This document shows positions 54,115 to 62,877 of a stretch of DNA of 64,000 bases, piece after piece (the first letter of the stretch is position 1; every line of letters starts with the position of its first letter). The notes beneath the pieces are model-generated. The model searched no databases and had not been told where the DNA came from. It saw only the letters and a list, made by a program, of their open reading frames with translations. Made by a program: the position numbers and the translations under genes. The stretch spans positions 186,001-250,000 of the forward strand of contig JAIXXN010000057.1 in assembly GCA_027490725.1 (NCBI GenBank), read 5' to 3'. This DNA is from Oxalobacteraceae bacterium (GTDB taxonomy: Bacteria; Pseudomonadota; Gammaproteobacteria; Burkholderiales; Burkholderiaceae_D).

Positions 54115-55392
54115 TTAATGCTGCGGTTCGTCGATAGACCAGATCTGGTGTGCATCAAGGCGCACCCGCGCTTCGGCCTGCAAGGCATCGAGCTGGGCCC
54201 CCTGCGCTGCCAGCAACGCATCCAGCGCCAGTCGACGGCTGGTTAGTGCGTCGGCCAGGCTGATTTCACCGGCACGGTAGGCGCGCAACATCAGGCTGGC
54301 CTGTTCCTGCGCCTGCTGCGCCAGTGCTTGCTGGGTCTGCCACAGCGCCACACTGCGTACCGCCTCGGTGGCGGCGCGCAGTGCATCGCCCTGCACTTTG
54401 CGTTCCACCAGCGCCTGCTGTTCACGCGCCATGCTGGCGCGCGCCACCGCCGCATCGCGCTCCGCAGAACGGGCAGCACCCGGCAGCGGAATCGATAGAG
54501 TGATACCGATCAGACGCTCCTGACCGGCGCGCTCGCGCAAGGCCCGCACCGCCAGCGTCGGATCCGGCATACGCTCACTGGCCTGACGCTGGGCACGCAA
54601 GTGTGCCAGTGTCGCGCCGGCTTGCGCCAGTTCCAGTTCGTGATTATCAGCCAGTATCTGCTGCTGCAGGCTGTCCACCGACACCGCGCCGTACTGCGGC
54701 AAAGGCAATTCCGTCACGGCAGGCACCGGCAAGCCCCGATAGGCCTGTTGCAACTGCCCCAGCGCCTGTTCGAGGCGTAATTCGGCTTGTTGCAACTGAG
54801 CCTGTACCCGGCCCCGCTCGCCCTGCGCCTGCAGCAGATCCAGTCGCGCCGCATCGCCCGCTTTGACACGCTGCGCTACACTGCGCAGCAATTCATCGGC
54901 CAGCGTCAGCTGCTCGCGCCAGCGCGCTACCGCGACCTGTTCACGCAGGCCGGTAAACCAGTCAGCCAGCAGCACTCGGCCTGCTTCGTGCCAGCTATCG
55001 GCGCGCCGGGTAGTCGCCAGCGCCACGCTTTGTGCGCCAATAGATTCGTCCTGGCCGGCCTTGCCAAACCAGCGCAGCGTGCGCTCCAGGCCCACTTCCT
55101 GTTCCTGGAAACGCTCACCGCCCACAATATTGCGCTGACCATGGCCGGCGCGCAGCGTCCATTCATACTGACCGGCAGCGAGGCGTTTCTGATCGGCGCG
55201 CGCCAGATCGCCATCCAGTACGCTGGCGCGCAACTGTGGCAGATCGGCCAGCGCCTGGCGCACCTGCAGTTCTGGTGGCAGCAGACTCAGTGCCGAGCCG
55301 CCAGCGGCTGCTTGCGCAGTGCCGCCCATGCCGCCGACGCTGCCCAGGACGGTCAACAACAGTCCTGCCATCCAGTGCGGCCGCGCCTTCAT
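54115..55392 (-). CDS. outer-membrane efflux protein (TolC/CzcC family)
   Basis: 425 residues with a signal peptide (MAGLLLTVLGSVGGMGGTAQAAA). Two repeats of long helices and strands typical of TolC-family channels, with RVKAGDAARLDLLQAQGERGRVQ and the second-half equivalent YRAGEISLADALTSRRLALDALL. It forms the outer-membrane exit for the HME-RND pump encoded upstream. The start overlaps the DUF3240 stop (ATGA). Last gene of the four-gene operon. Confidence 0.92.
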   Translation of the reverse strand: MKARPHWMAGLLLTVLGSVGGMGGTAQAAAGGSALSLLPPELQVRQALADLPQLRASVLDGDLARADQKRLAAGQYEWTLRAGHGQRNIVGGERFQEQEVGLERTLRWFGKAGQDESIGAQSVALATTRRADSWHEAGRVLLADWFTGLREQVAVARWREQLTLADELLRSVAQRVKAGDAARLDLLQAQGERGRVQAQLQQAELRLEQALGQLQQAYRGLPVPAVTELPLPQYGAVSVDSLQQQILADNHELELAQAGATLAHLRAQRQASERMPDPTLAVRALRERAGQERLIGITLSIPLPGAARSAERDAAVARASMAREQQALVERKVQGDALRAATEAVRSVALWQTQQALAQQAQEQASLMLRAYRAGEISLADALTSRRLALDALLAAQGAQLDALQAEARVRLDAHQIWSIDEPQH

Positions 55393-55709
55393 GCCAGCCT
55401 CCCGAAATCAGTGACGGGCACAATCCAGTAACTCACTTCCGGGCTGGGGATGTGCGCTGCCAGCAGTGCCAGTAACTGCTGCAGCTGGGCTTGCGGTCCG
55501 GCGATCTGCACCTGCTTGCTGCGGCGTCGCCCCTGTACCTGTTCCATACTGCTGCTGAGCCGCATACCGCGCCCCATGCCTTGTGCATCGGTGACGGTAT
55601 AGCCACCGGCCAGCTCGGGATGGTCGAGCAGAAAATCCAGCACATCCTCTTCCAGCACGCTCGGCATGGTGAGCGTGAGCAGTGCGTTATAGCTAGTTTC
55701 AGACTTCAT
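55389..55709 (-). CDS. DUF3240 family small protein
   Basis: 106 residues, no signal peptide. NALLTLTMPSVLEEDVLDFLLDHPE, GYTVTDAQGMG and the P-II-like ferredoxin-fold pattern fit DUF3240. That family is often encoded inside heavy-metal RND operons. It may act like a small cytoplasmic metal-binding or regulatory protein. The start shares one base with the RND pump stop (TAATG) and its stop overlaps the channel gene, so it is translated as part of the pump unit. Confidence 0.88.
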   Translation of the reverse strand: MKSETSYNALLTLTMPSVLEEDVLDFLLDHPELAGGYTVTDAQGMGRGMRLSSSMEQVQGRRRSKQVQIAGPQAQLQQLLALLAAHIPSPEVSYWIVPVTDFGRLA

Positions 55710-58700
55710 TAGTTCACTCCGGATTGCGCAGATACCGGTGCGATGCCGAAGCGCCGGTACAGGATAGGTAACAGGATCAGGGTCAGCAGGGTGGCGCTCA
55801 GCAAGCCGCCGATGACAACAATCGCCAGCGGCTTCTGGATTTCCGAACCCGGCCCCGTCGCCAGCAGCAAGGGCACCAGCCCCAGTGCCGTGATACAGGC
55901 GGTCATCAACACCGGACGCAGGCGCCGCTGGGCGCCCTGCACTACCACCTCGCCGATGGCCATGCCGCGTGCCGCCAGCTGGTTAAAGCAGGTAATCATC
56001 ACCAGCCCGTTCAGCACCGCGATCCCCATCAGCGCGATAAAGCCCACCGACGCTGGCACCGACAGGAATTCGCCGCAGGCCGCCAGCGCCACCACGCCGC
56101 CGATCAGGGCAAACGGAATATTGACGAACACCAGCGCGGCCTGACGCACGCTGTGCAAGGTACTAAACAGCAGCAGGAAGATCAGCGCCAGTGCCACCGG
56201 CACCACCACTGCCAGTCGGGCTGCCGCGCGCTGCTGGTTTTCGAACTGGCCACCCCAGGCGATCCGGTAACCGGGCGGCAGCTTGACGCTGGTGGCGATG
56301 CGCTGGCGCGCTTCGTCGACGAAGCCAACCAGATCACGGCCGTGGACATTGGCACGCACCACCACCATCCGGCTACCATTCTCGCGCTCGACCTTGACCG
56401 GTCCATCGACCTGCTTCAGGGTCGCTAACTGCGAGAGGGGAATTGCACTGCCATCAGCCAGCGGGAAACGTAGCTGGGCGAAGCGCTCCGGCGACAGGCG
56501 CAGCCCTTCTTCGCCACGCAGCAACAGCGGCACCCGCCGGCCATCCTGCACCACCACGCCGGTGCTGCGGCCTTCGATCAGGGTGCGCAGGTCTGACTGG
56601 ATCTGCTCGACATTCAGACCAAGACGTCCAGCGGCCAGTCGGTCAACTTCCACCTGCAGGTATTGCACGCCCTCGTTTTTCACCGTCAGCACGTCTTCGC
56701 TGCCGGAGATCGCCTGCACCTGCTTAACGATCTGTGCGCCGAGCGCGTCCAGCTGATGGGTATCCGGCCCGTAGACCTTGATCGCCACATCACCGCGCAC
56801 GCCGGACAGCATTTCCGAGGTCCGCATTTCGATCGGCTGGGTAAAACTCAGATTAATCCCGGGGAAACCCGCCGTTGCACGGCGCAGTGATTCCATCAGC
56901 TCATCCTTGTTACGACTGCGCCACTGCTCGCGCGGTTTGAGTACCATAAAGGTATCTGTTTCGTTCAAACCCATCGGATCGAGTCCCAGCTCATCGGAAC
57001 CGGCACGCGCCACAATCCGCAGCACATCCGGCACCTCGGCCAGAATCGCGCGCTGAATCTCGCCGTCGATGCGCGCCGATTCGGCCAGACTCACTGACGG
57101 CAGCTTCTCGATCTGCATGATGATATCGCCCTCGTCGAGGGTTGGCATGAAGGACTTACCCACCACCGTGAACAAGCCGAGTGCCAGCACCAGCAACAGC
57201 CCGGCCGCTACCAGCACCTGCTTCTGCGCCTGTAAGGCACGCAGCAGCCAGCGGGTGTACAAGCCCTCCAGATACAGCACCAGCCTTGGCGTGCTGTGCT
57301 GATGACTGCCCATCAGCAGCGAGGCTAGCACCGGAATCACCGTCAGCGAGCACACCAGCGATGCCGCCAGTGCGAAGATAATCGTCAACGCCACCGGTGC
57401 AAACAGTTTGCCTTCCAGTCCCTGTAAGGACAGCAGCGGCAGAAACACGATCATAATCACCAGCATGCCAGCTGTTACCGGCAGCGCGACTTCGCGCACC
57501 GCGCGATAGATCACATGCAGGCGTGCCATGCCACGCGCCTTCGCTTCACCTTGTGCTTCGATATTCTCGACCACCACCACCGCTGCATCGACCAGCATGC
57601 CGATAGCGATCGCCAGCCCGCCCAGTGACATCAGATTGGCACTCAGGCCGAACACCTGCATCAGCACGAAGGTCCCCAGTGCAGCCAAAGGCAGGATACA
57701 GGCCACCACCAGCGCCGAACGCAGGTTGCCGAGGAAGACGTAGAGCAGCACCAGAACCAGCAGCGTGGCCTCGGCGAGCGCCTTGACGACCGTATTTACG
57801 GCACGTGCCACCAGATTGCCGCGATCATAGAACGGGCTGATGGTGGTGCCTGCCGGCAGCGTGGGCGCCAGTTCGGCCAGACGGCTGCGTACCTGTTCCA
57901 GCACTTGCTGGGCATTCGCGCCACGCATCGCCAGTACCAGGCCTTGTACCGCCTCACCCGCGCCGTTCTGGGTCACCACACCATAGCGGGTCAACTGGCC
58001 TTCGCGCACGCTGGCCACCTGACCCAATGTCACGACCTGCCCATCAACACTATGGATCACGATCGCGCGTACATCGTCGTAACTGCGTACGCTGGAGTCG
58101 CTGCGGATCAGCAGTGCCTCCTCGCCATCGGTCAGACGGCCCGCGCCATCGCTGCGGTTATTCATTTCCAGCGCTTGCTGCAATTGTGCCAGCGAGATCC
58201 GCCGCGCCGCCATAGCGGCCAGATCCGGCACGACTTCGAAACTGCGCGCCAGTCCACCGAGTGCATTGACATCGGCCACGCCGGGAATGCTGCGCAACTG
58301 CGGACGAATTACCCAGTCCAGCAAGGTGCGCTTTTCCATCTGGCTAAGCGGACCCTCGATGGTGAACATGAAGATCTCGCCCAGCGGCGTGGTGATCGGC
58401 GCCAGGCCGCCCGTGACGGCAGGCGGCAAGTCCTTGAGCACCCCGGACAGGCGCTCGCTGACTTGCTGGCGGGCCCAGAAGACGTCCGTACCTTCCTCGA
58501 AGTCGAGGGTAATATCGGCGATGGCATATTTCGACTGGGAGCGCAGCATTACCTGCTTCGGGATGCCCAGCAATTCCTGCTCGATCGGCGCCACGATGCG
58601 CGCTTCGACTTCACCCGGGGTCATGCCGGGTGCTTTCATGATCAGTTTCACCTGCGTACTCGAGACGTCCGGGAAGGCGTCAATCGGCAAGCCGTTGAAA

Positions 58701-58789
58701 GCGCGCACCCCGGCTGCCACCAGCATCAGTGTCAGTACCAGCACCAGCAGTCGCTGCGCCAGCGATAAGGCGATCAGACGTGCCAGCAT
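55709..58789 (-). CDS. HME-RND heavy-metal efflux pump (CzcA/CusA family)
   Basis: 1026 residues, 12 helices with two large periplasmic loops. The N-terminus (GLPIDAFPDVSSTQVKL, PGEVEARIVAPIEQELLGIP) and the loop segment PIEMRTSEMLSGVRGDVAIKVYG are typical of CzcA/CusA pumps. The fourth helix proton-relay signature reads LGGLAIAIGMLVDAAVVVVEN, nearer the monovalent (Cu/Ag, AIAIG) than the Zn/Co (DFGxxVDG) subgroup. CusA-like methionine ladder residues are not obvious, so the metal is left open. The start overlaps the adaptor gene stop by one base. Confidence 0.94.
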   Translation of the reverse strand: MLARLIALSLAQRLLVLVLTLMLVAAGVRAFNGLPIDAFPDVSSTQVKLIMKAPGMTPGEVEARIVAPIEQELLGIPKQVMLRSQSKYAIADITLDFEEGTDVFWARQQVSERLSGVLKDLPPAVTGGLAPITTPLGEIFMFTIEGPLSQMEKRTLLDWVIRPQLRSIPGVADVNALGGLARSFEVVPDLAAMAARRISLAQLQQALEMNNRSDGAGRLTDGEEALLIRSDSSVRSYDDVRAIVIHSVDGQVVTLGQVASVREGQLTRYGVVTQNGAGEAVQGLVLAMRGANAQQVLEQVRSRLAELAPTLPAGTTISPFYDRGNLVARAVNTVVKALAEATLLVLVLLYVFLGNLRSALVVACILPLAALGTFVLMQVFGLSANLMSLGGLAIAIGMLVDAAVVVVENIEAQGEAKARGMARLHVIYRAVREVALPVTAGMLVIMIVFLPLLSLQGLEGKLFAPVALTIIFALAASLVCSLTVIPVLASLLMGSHQHSTPRLVLYLEGLYTRWLLRALQAQKQVLVAAGLLLVLALGLFTVVGKSFMPTLDEGDIIMQIEKLPSVSLAESARIDGEIQRAILAEVPDVLRIVARAGSDELGLDPMGLNETDTFMVLKPREQWRSRNKDELMESLRRATAGFPGINLSFTQPIEMRTSEMLSGVRGDVAIKVYGPDTHQLDALGAQIVKQVQAISGSEDVLTVKNEGVQYLQVEVDRLAAGRLGLNVEQIQSDLRTLIEGRSTGVVVQDGRRVPLLLRGEEGLRLSPERFAQLRFPLADGSAIPLSQLATLKQVDGPVKVERENGSRMVVVRANVHGRDLVGFVDEARQRIATSVKLPPGYRIAWGGQFENQQRAAARLAVVVPVALALIFLLLFSTLHSVRQAALVFVNIPFALIGGVVALAACGEFLSVPASVGFIALMGIAVLNGLVMITCFNQLAARGMAIGEVVVQGAQRRLRPVLMTACITALGLVPLLLATGPGSEIQKPLAIVVIGGLLSATLLTLILLPILYRRFGIAPVSAQSGVN

Positions 58790-60030
58790 TATTTCGCTCC
58801 TGCCGGTGCGCTTGCCGGCGCTGCTGCTGCAGCCTCCGCACCCAGTCCGGCCCAGCTACCTTTCAGTACCACCAGCCCTTTACTGGCGACCGCATCGCCG
58901 ACTGCCACTTTGCCCTCTACCCGCACCAGATCAGCACCGGCCTGCGTGGCCTGCACCGGGGTAGCCATAAAGCCTGCCGGATTCTGGACAAACACAAACG
59001 TCTGCGCGCCACGCCGCACCAGCGCACTGGCGGGCAGTAGCACGCTGTGCGGCGCTGCCTTGGTGCTGACCTGCGATGGCGCCATGCGTGCTTCAACATA
59101 GGCGTTCAAGCGCAGACAATCCGAGCTGCCCTGCTGCTCGGCGCGCACCGGCACGCTCTGGTTGGCGCTACTCACCGCCGTGCCGATCGCCAGCACTTTC
59201 GCCGAACCACAACCCGGAATTTGCAGCAGCGCGCCAACCTTCAGGCGTTCGACCTGCGCACGACTGGCCTGTAACTCGATCCACAGCGGGCCTTTGCGGC
59301 TGATGCTGGCCAGCGGCATGCCGGCTTCGACCCGCTGCCCGGGATTGCCGTTCACTTCCAGCAGCGTGCCGGCACGCGGCGCCCGTAACACCAGTTCCGG
59401 CGTCAGCGCGCGGCTACGCTGCAAGGCGCTAATCGCGGCACTGTCCCAGCCACCCGCGCGCAAGGCCTGCGCCCGTTCATCGGCCGTCAGACGGGCCAGC
59501 ATGGCGGCACTGCGACTTTCTTCCAGTCGTGAAGTAGCGATAATCCCATCGGCATGCAGCGCCGTATCGCGCTGCAGACGCGCCTCGGCCAGGCCGGCCT
59601 GCGCGGCAGCCTGCAGATAGTCACGCTGAACCTCCAGCCATGCCTGACTGTGTAGTGTCAGCAAGGGCGCGCCCTGACGCACCACTTGCGCACTGGCAAC
59701 ATGCACCTGTTGGACCACGCCGCCATACGCAGCGCTGGCAATTGCCAGCAGCGCCGGCGGCGCCACCACCGTGCCGGCCAGCGCCAGATCATTGCTGCCC
59801 GCCTGCCCGATACCTGCCGCCGTATCGGCGATGGCCAGCGTGGTCACGATGCCGCTACGGCTACGCTCGGCGGCACTGATGCGGATCTGCTCTGCAAGGT
59901 CGCTCCGTTGCGCTTCCGCCGCCTGCAGCGGCGCGTGGACACAAATCAGGGTCGCGAGCAAGGTGGTTTGCAAAATCCCAGCTAAGATGGCGTTACGCAG
60001 CGGTGCCGGAGTATTCGAGGTAAGGGACAT
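58789..60030 (-). CDS. RND efflux periplasmic adaptor (CzcB/CusB type)
   Basis: 413 residues. A signal peptide (AILAGILQTTLLATLICVHAPLQA) precedes the membrane-fusion protein. The lipoyl half-motifs are present (GGVVQQVHVASAQVVRQGAPLLTL, ELVLRAPRAGTLLEVNGNPGQRVEAGMPL), with a helical hairpin between. Barrel and membrane-proximal domains follow, then an Ala-rich tail. It links the inner-membrane pump to the TolC-type channel. First gene of the operon, divergent from an OmpR-type regulator across a 110-bp region containing a strong palindrome. No His/Met-rich metal-binding N-terminus like some CusB/CzcB. Confidence 0.92.
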   Translation of the reverse strand: MSLTSNTPAPLRNAILAGILQTTLLATLICVHAPLQAAEAQRSDLAEQIRISAAERSRSGIVTTLAIADTAAGIGQAGSNDLALAGTVVAPPALLAIASAAYGGVVQQVHVASAQVVRQGAPLLTLHSQAWLEVQRDYLQAAAQAGLAEARLQRDTALHADGIIATSRLEESRSAAMLARLTADERAQALRAGGWDSAAISALQRSRALTPELVLRAPRAGTLLEVNGNPGQRVEAGMPLASISRKGPLWIELQASRAQVERLKVGALLQIPGCGSAKVLAIGTAVSSANQSVPVRAEQQGSSDCLRLNAYVEARMAPSQVSTKAAPHSVLLPASALVRRGAQTFVFVQNPAGFMATPVQATQAGADLVRVEGKVAVGDAVASKGLVVLKGSWAGLGAEAAAAAPASAPAGAK

Positions 60031-60074
60031 GGGAGCAGAGAATAGTGGACGAATGCCTGCAGTGTGAAAAGCAG

Positions 60075-60095
60075 TTGTTAAGAACTTCTTAACAA
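60075..60095. promoter_or_regulatory. perfect inverted repeat between metal pump and its regulator
   Basis: Arms TTGTTAAGAA and TTCTTAACAA are perfect around one central C. TTAA cores at 60078 and 60089 are 11 bp apart, which matches the direct half-site spacing of PmrA/QseB-type OmpR regulators (cTTAA-N5/6-cTTAA). It lies 45 bp from the pump operon start and 46 bp from the regulator start, so it can serve both. Confidence 0.65.
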
Positions 60096-60140
60096 GCGCT
60101 GCCTACCATCGGCAATACCTAAAAATAACAGGAGTAAGGT

Positions 60141-60824
60141 GTGAGGATTTTGCTGGCAGAAGACGACCCGCAACTAGGGCGCGCGACCCAGATTGGCCTG
60201 GAACAGGCCGGCTATGCAGTGGACTGGGTGCAATCGGGCGAGGATGCCGTGATGGCGGCGCGGCTGCACCAGTACGGCTGCGTACTGCTCGATCTGGGTC
60301 TGCCGGACCGGGATGGCATGAGCGTACTGGCCGCCTTGCGGCACAGCGGCTACGAAGGTGCACTGCTGATCGTCACTGCGCGCGATCAGGTGCCGGACCG
60401 GATCGCCGGTCTGGATGGCGGTGCCGACGATTTCATCATCAAACCCTTCGATCTCGATGAATTGACTGCGCGCATCCGCAGCGCCGGACGGCGCGCCGCC
60501 GGGCGTAGCCGCGCCACTTATGCGCATGGCGACATCGTCATCGACGTGGCCGACCGCCACGTACGCAAAGCCGGGGTGGAAGTGCCGCTCACCATCCGCG
60601 AATACAGCATCCTGCTGACCCTGATCGAAAATCGCGGCCGCATCCTGAGCCGTTTGCAGCTGGAAGAGAATCTCTACGGCTGGGGCGAAGAGGTCGAAAG
60701 TAATGCGATTCAGGTGCATATCCATCACCTGCGCAAAAAACTTGGCCGTGACCTGATCCGCACCATCCACGCCATCGGCTATTGCATCGACAAGCCGAGC
60801 AGCGAACCGGTGCTGAGCGCATGA
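60141..60824 (+). CDS. OmpR-family response regulator (QseB/PmrA type)
   Basis: 227 residues, GTG start with AGGAG about 6 bases upstream. The receiver has LAEDD at 5-9, LLDLGLPDRDG (Asp51) and KPFDLDEL. The Trans_reg_C winged helix has VPLTIREYSILLTLIENRGRI, NAIQVHIHHLRKKLG and a RTIHAIGYCI wing. It belongs to the QseB/PmrA/BasR subgroup. Divergent from the HME-RND operon and overlapping its own kinase, it most likely controls metal efflux together with itself through the palindrome at 60075. Confidence 0.93.
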   Translation: MRILLAEDDPQLGRATQIGLEQAGYAVDWVQSGEDAVMAARLHQYGCVLLDLGLPDRDGMSVLAALRHSGYEGALLIVTARDQVPDRIAGLDGGADDFIIKPFDLDELTARIRSAGRRAAGRSRATYAHGDIVIDVADRHVRKAGVEVPLTIREYSILLTLIENRGRILSRLQLEENLYGWGEEVESNAIQVHIHHLRKKLGRDLIRTIHAIGYCIDKPSSEPVLSA

Positions 60825-62179
60825 ACGCTACACCGGTCTGGTCGCTGCGCAACGCGCTGTTCCGCTGGTTAATCGGCCTGACGCTGGCCCTGTGGGCCCT
60901 CAGCGCCGTGATCGTCTACATCGAAGCGGACAACGAAAGTCAGGAACTGTTCGATCAGTCGCTGGAAGAAACCGCCCATTTGCTGCTCTCGCTCGCCGAG
61001 TACGAGGTGCGCGAGCATGGCACGGCGTCGCCCATCATCGTTGCCATGCCGGCCGAGCGCAATCACCACCAGTATTTGCTGTATCAGGTATGGGACAAAC
61101 AGGGCCGCCTGTTGTACAAAAATGCCGGTGCACCGGATCAGCCGATCGGGCCGCGGGCCGACAGCGGCATCAGCTGGGTGCAGGCGCCGACTGGCAAGCA
61201 GCGGGTGTATGCCAGCTGGAGCAATGACCATCAGCTGCAGATTCAGGTGGCCGAACCCGCCACCCACCGCAAAGACATTTCGCACCGTTTCGCCTACAAA
61301 CTCAGTGGCTTTGCCGTGGCGCTGGCCGCACTGGCCGCGCTGGCGATCTGGTGGAGCGTGCGCCGGCTATTCCGTGGGCTGCAGCAAAGCACCCAGGAAG
61401 TGGCTAGCCGCACTCCGAACGATCTGGCCAGCGTCAGCCTGGACGGCGCGCCGCGTGAAGTGGCGCCGCTACTGGAGGCGATTAACCGTCTATTCGAACG
61501 GGTGCGCCGAACCATGGAGCGCGAACAGCGTTTCACGGCCGATGCGGCCCACGAACTGCGGACGCCGCTGGCCGCCATCAAAACCAGCCTGCAGGTGATC
61601 GAACGGGCCCGCAATGACGCCGAACGTGAGGAGTTTGTGACCGCGCTGGGCGTCAGTGTGGATCGCGCCAGCCGCCTGGTAGACCAGTTGCTTACGCTGT
61701 CGCGCCTAGATCCGCTCTACCAGCGGAATACCGGGCTGGTGCCGCTCGATCTGGCGCAACTGATGCAGGAGCAACTGGCTGGCTGGACCACGCAGGCAGC
61801 CCGCCAGCAACTGCAACTGCACGCCGAGCTACAAGCCGCGCCATGCCTGCTAAATCGCGACGCGATCCTGATACTGTTACGCAATCTGGTGGAAAACGCG
61901 GTGCGCTATACCCCGCCGGGCGGGCAGATTACCGTGCGCTGCGGCCTGCATAACGGGCACGTCGAGCTGGAAGTGCTGGATACTGGCCCCGGCATTCCGG
62001 CGCCACTGCGCGAGCGGGTGTTCGAGCGTTTTGTGCGGCTCGCGGATGCGCGTCAACCGGGCAGCGGACTGGGACTCTCGATTGTGCGCCAGATCTGCGA
62101 AATGCATAGCGCCAGCATCGAACTGGCCGATGGTCCCGAGGGTGCCGGTCTGAGCGTACGGATCCGCTTGCCTGCCTAG
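60821..62179 (+). CDS. QseC-like sensor histidine kinase
   Basis: 452 residues from the ATG at 60821, overlapping the regulator stop (ATGA). TM1 is at ~15-35 (LIGLTLALWALSAVIVYIEA). The periplasmic sensor (~36-165) is of the 2CSK_N type (FDQSLEETAHLLLSLAEYEV, YQVWDKQGRLLYKN). TM2 is near ~170-190, then a short HAMP-like linker, HisKA (TADAAHELRTPLAAIKTSL) and HATPase_c (NLVENAVRY, DTGPGIP, GSGLGLSI). The family includes sensors of metals, acid and catechols. The metal-pump context favours a periplasmic metal ion. Its stop overlaps that of the convergent tetR gene. Confidence 0.93.
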   Translation: MNATPVWSLRNALFRWLIGLTLALWALSAVIVYIEADNESQELFDQSLEETAHLLLSLAEYEVREHGTASPIIVAMPAERNHHQYLLYQVWDKQGRLLYKNAGAPDQPIGPRADSGISWVQAPTGKQRVYASWSNDHQLQIQVAEPATHRKDISHRFAYKLSGFAVALAALAALAIWWSVRRLFRGLQQSTQEVASRTPNDLASVSLDGAPREVAPLLEAINRLFERVRRTMEREQRFTADAAHELRTPLAAIKTSLQVIERARNDAEREEFVTALGVSVDRASRLVDQLLTLSRLDPLYQRNTGLVPLDLAQLMQEQLAGWTTQAARQQLQLHAELQAAPCLLNRDAILILLRNLVENAVRYTPPGGQITVRCGLHNGHVELEVLDTGPGIPAPLRERVFERFVRLADARQPGSGLGLSIVRQICEMHSASIELADGPEGAGLSVRIRLPA

Positions 62180-62781
62180 CGCAAGCCCTGAAAACAGACT
62201 TTCAGCATGTTGGCGACGATCTCATCCGTCGACATCTTGCTGAATTTCTGCAGGTATTCCACGGCCGGATCACAGGTCCGTGCGTAGTAGCTGAACAGAA
62301 TTACATCGGTCGGCAAGGCGGCATTCAGCAAGCCCTGCTCCTGCCCCTGCTTGACGCAGGCTTCCAGCTGCCGGTTCAGCTTGAGCACCTTCATCATGTA
62401 CTTAATGTTGCGCATCAGCATATCGCGCACGTGGCTACTGGTCGACGGCAGGAATGGCAGCCCACCCTCCAGCCGCACCCGCAAGGCCCATTCCAGCAAC
62501 GCTTCGAGCTTCTGCACAGGATTCAGTGAAGAATCGAGCCCGGCAATGAATTCCAGCGCCCCGTCGAGCAGCCGGATCAGCGCTTCCCCCACCAGTTCTT
62601 CCTTCGACTTGAAGTGTTTATATAGGCTGGGTTTGGAGATGCCTACCGCCCCGGCGACATCATCCATGGTCATCAGGTCATAGCCTTTACTCGACAGCAC
62701 CGTCGTGGTGGCATCGAGTATCGCGTGCTCGCGCAGCTTAAACGCCTGATTTTTAAAGCTTAATTTATTGAAGATACTCAT
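62176..62781 (-). CDS. TetR-family transcriptional repressor
   Basis: 201 residues. The N-terminal helix-turn-helix is typical (AILDATTTVLSSKGYDLMTMDDVAGAVGISKPSLYKHFKSKEEL). The C-terminal ligand domain is all-helical with no assignable ligand. An inverted repeat lies 13 bp upstream of its ATG, in the 96-bp gap shared with the divergent flavoprotein gene, so it probably represses itself and that gene. The stop overlaps the QseC-like kinase stop at a CTAG. Confidence 0.92.
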   Translation of the reverse strand: MSIFNKLSFKNQAFKLREHAILDATTTVLSSKGYDLMTMDDVAGAVGISKPSLYKHFKSKEELVGEALIRLLDGALEFIAGLDSSLNPVQKLEALLEWALRVRLEGGLPFLPSTSSHVRDMLMRNIKYMMKVLKLNRQLEACVKQGQEQGLLNAALPTDVILFSYYARTCDPAVEYLQKFSKMSTDEIVANMLKVCFQGLR

Positions 62782-62793
62782 TGGTAAAATTTA

Positions 62794-62809
62794 GCTACTA
62801 ATCAGTAGC
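62794..62809. promoter_or_regulatory. probable TetR operator
   Basis: GCTACT and AGTAGC are separated by AATC, between the divergent tetR (start 62781) and oxidoreductase (start 62878). A related imperfect site, GCTAGTAGTAATATTAGC, follows at 62821-62838. Size and position fit a TetR dimer site. Confidence 0.5.
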
Positions 62810-62877
62810 ATTTTGGTTGGGCTAGTAGTAATATTAGCACGCCGGTAGATTAACGGCCTACACCATCTCGACAGACT

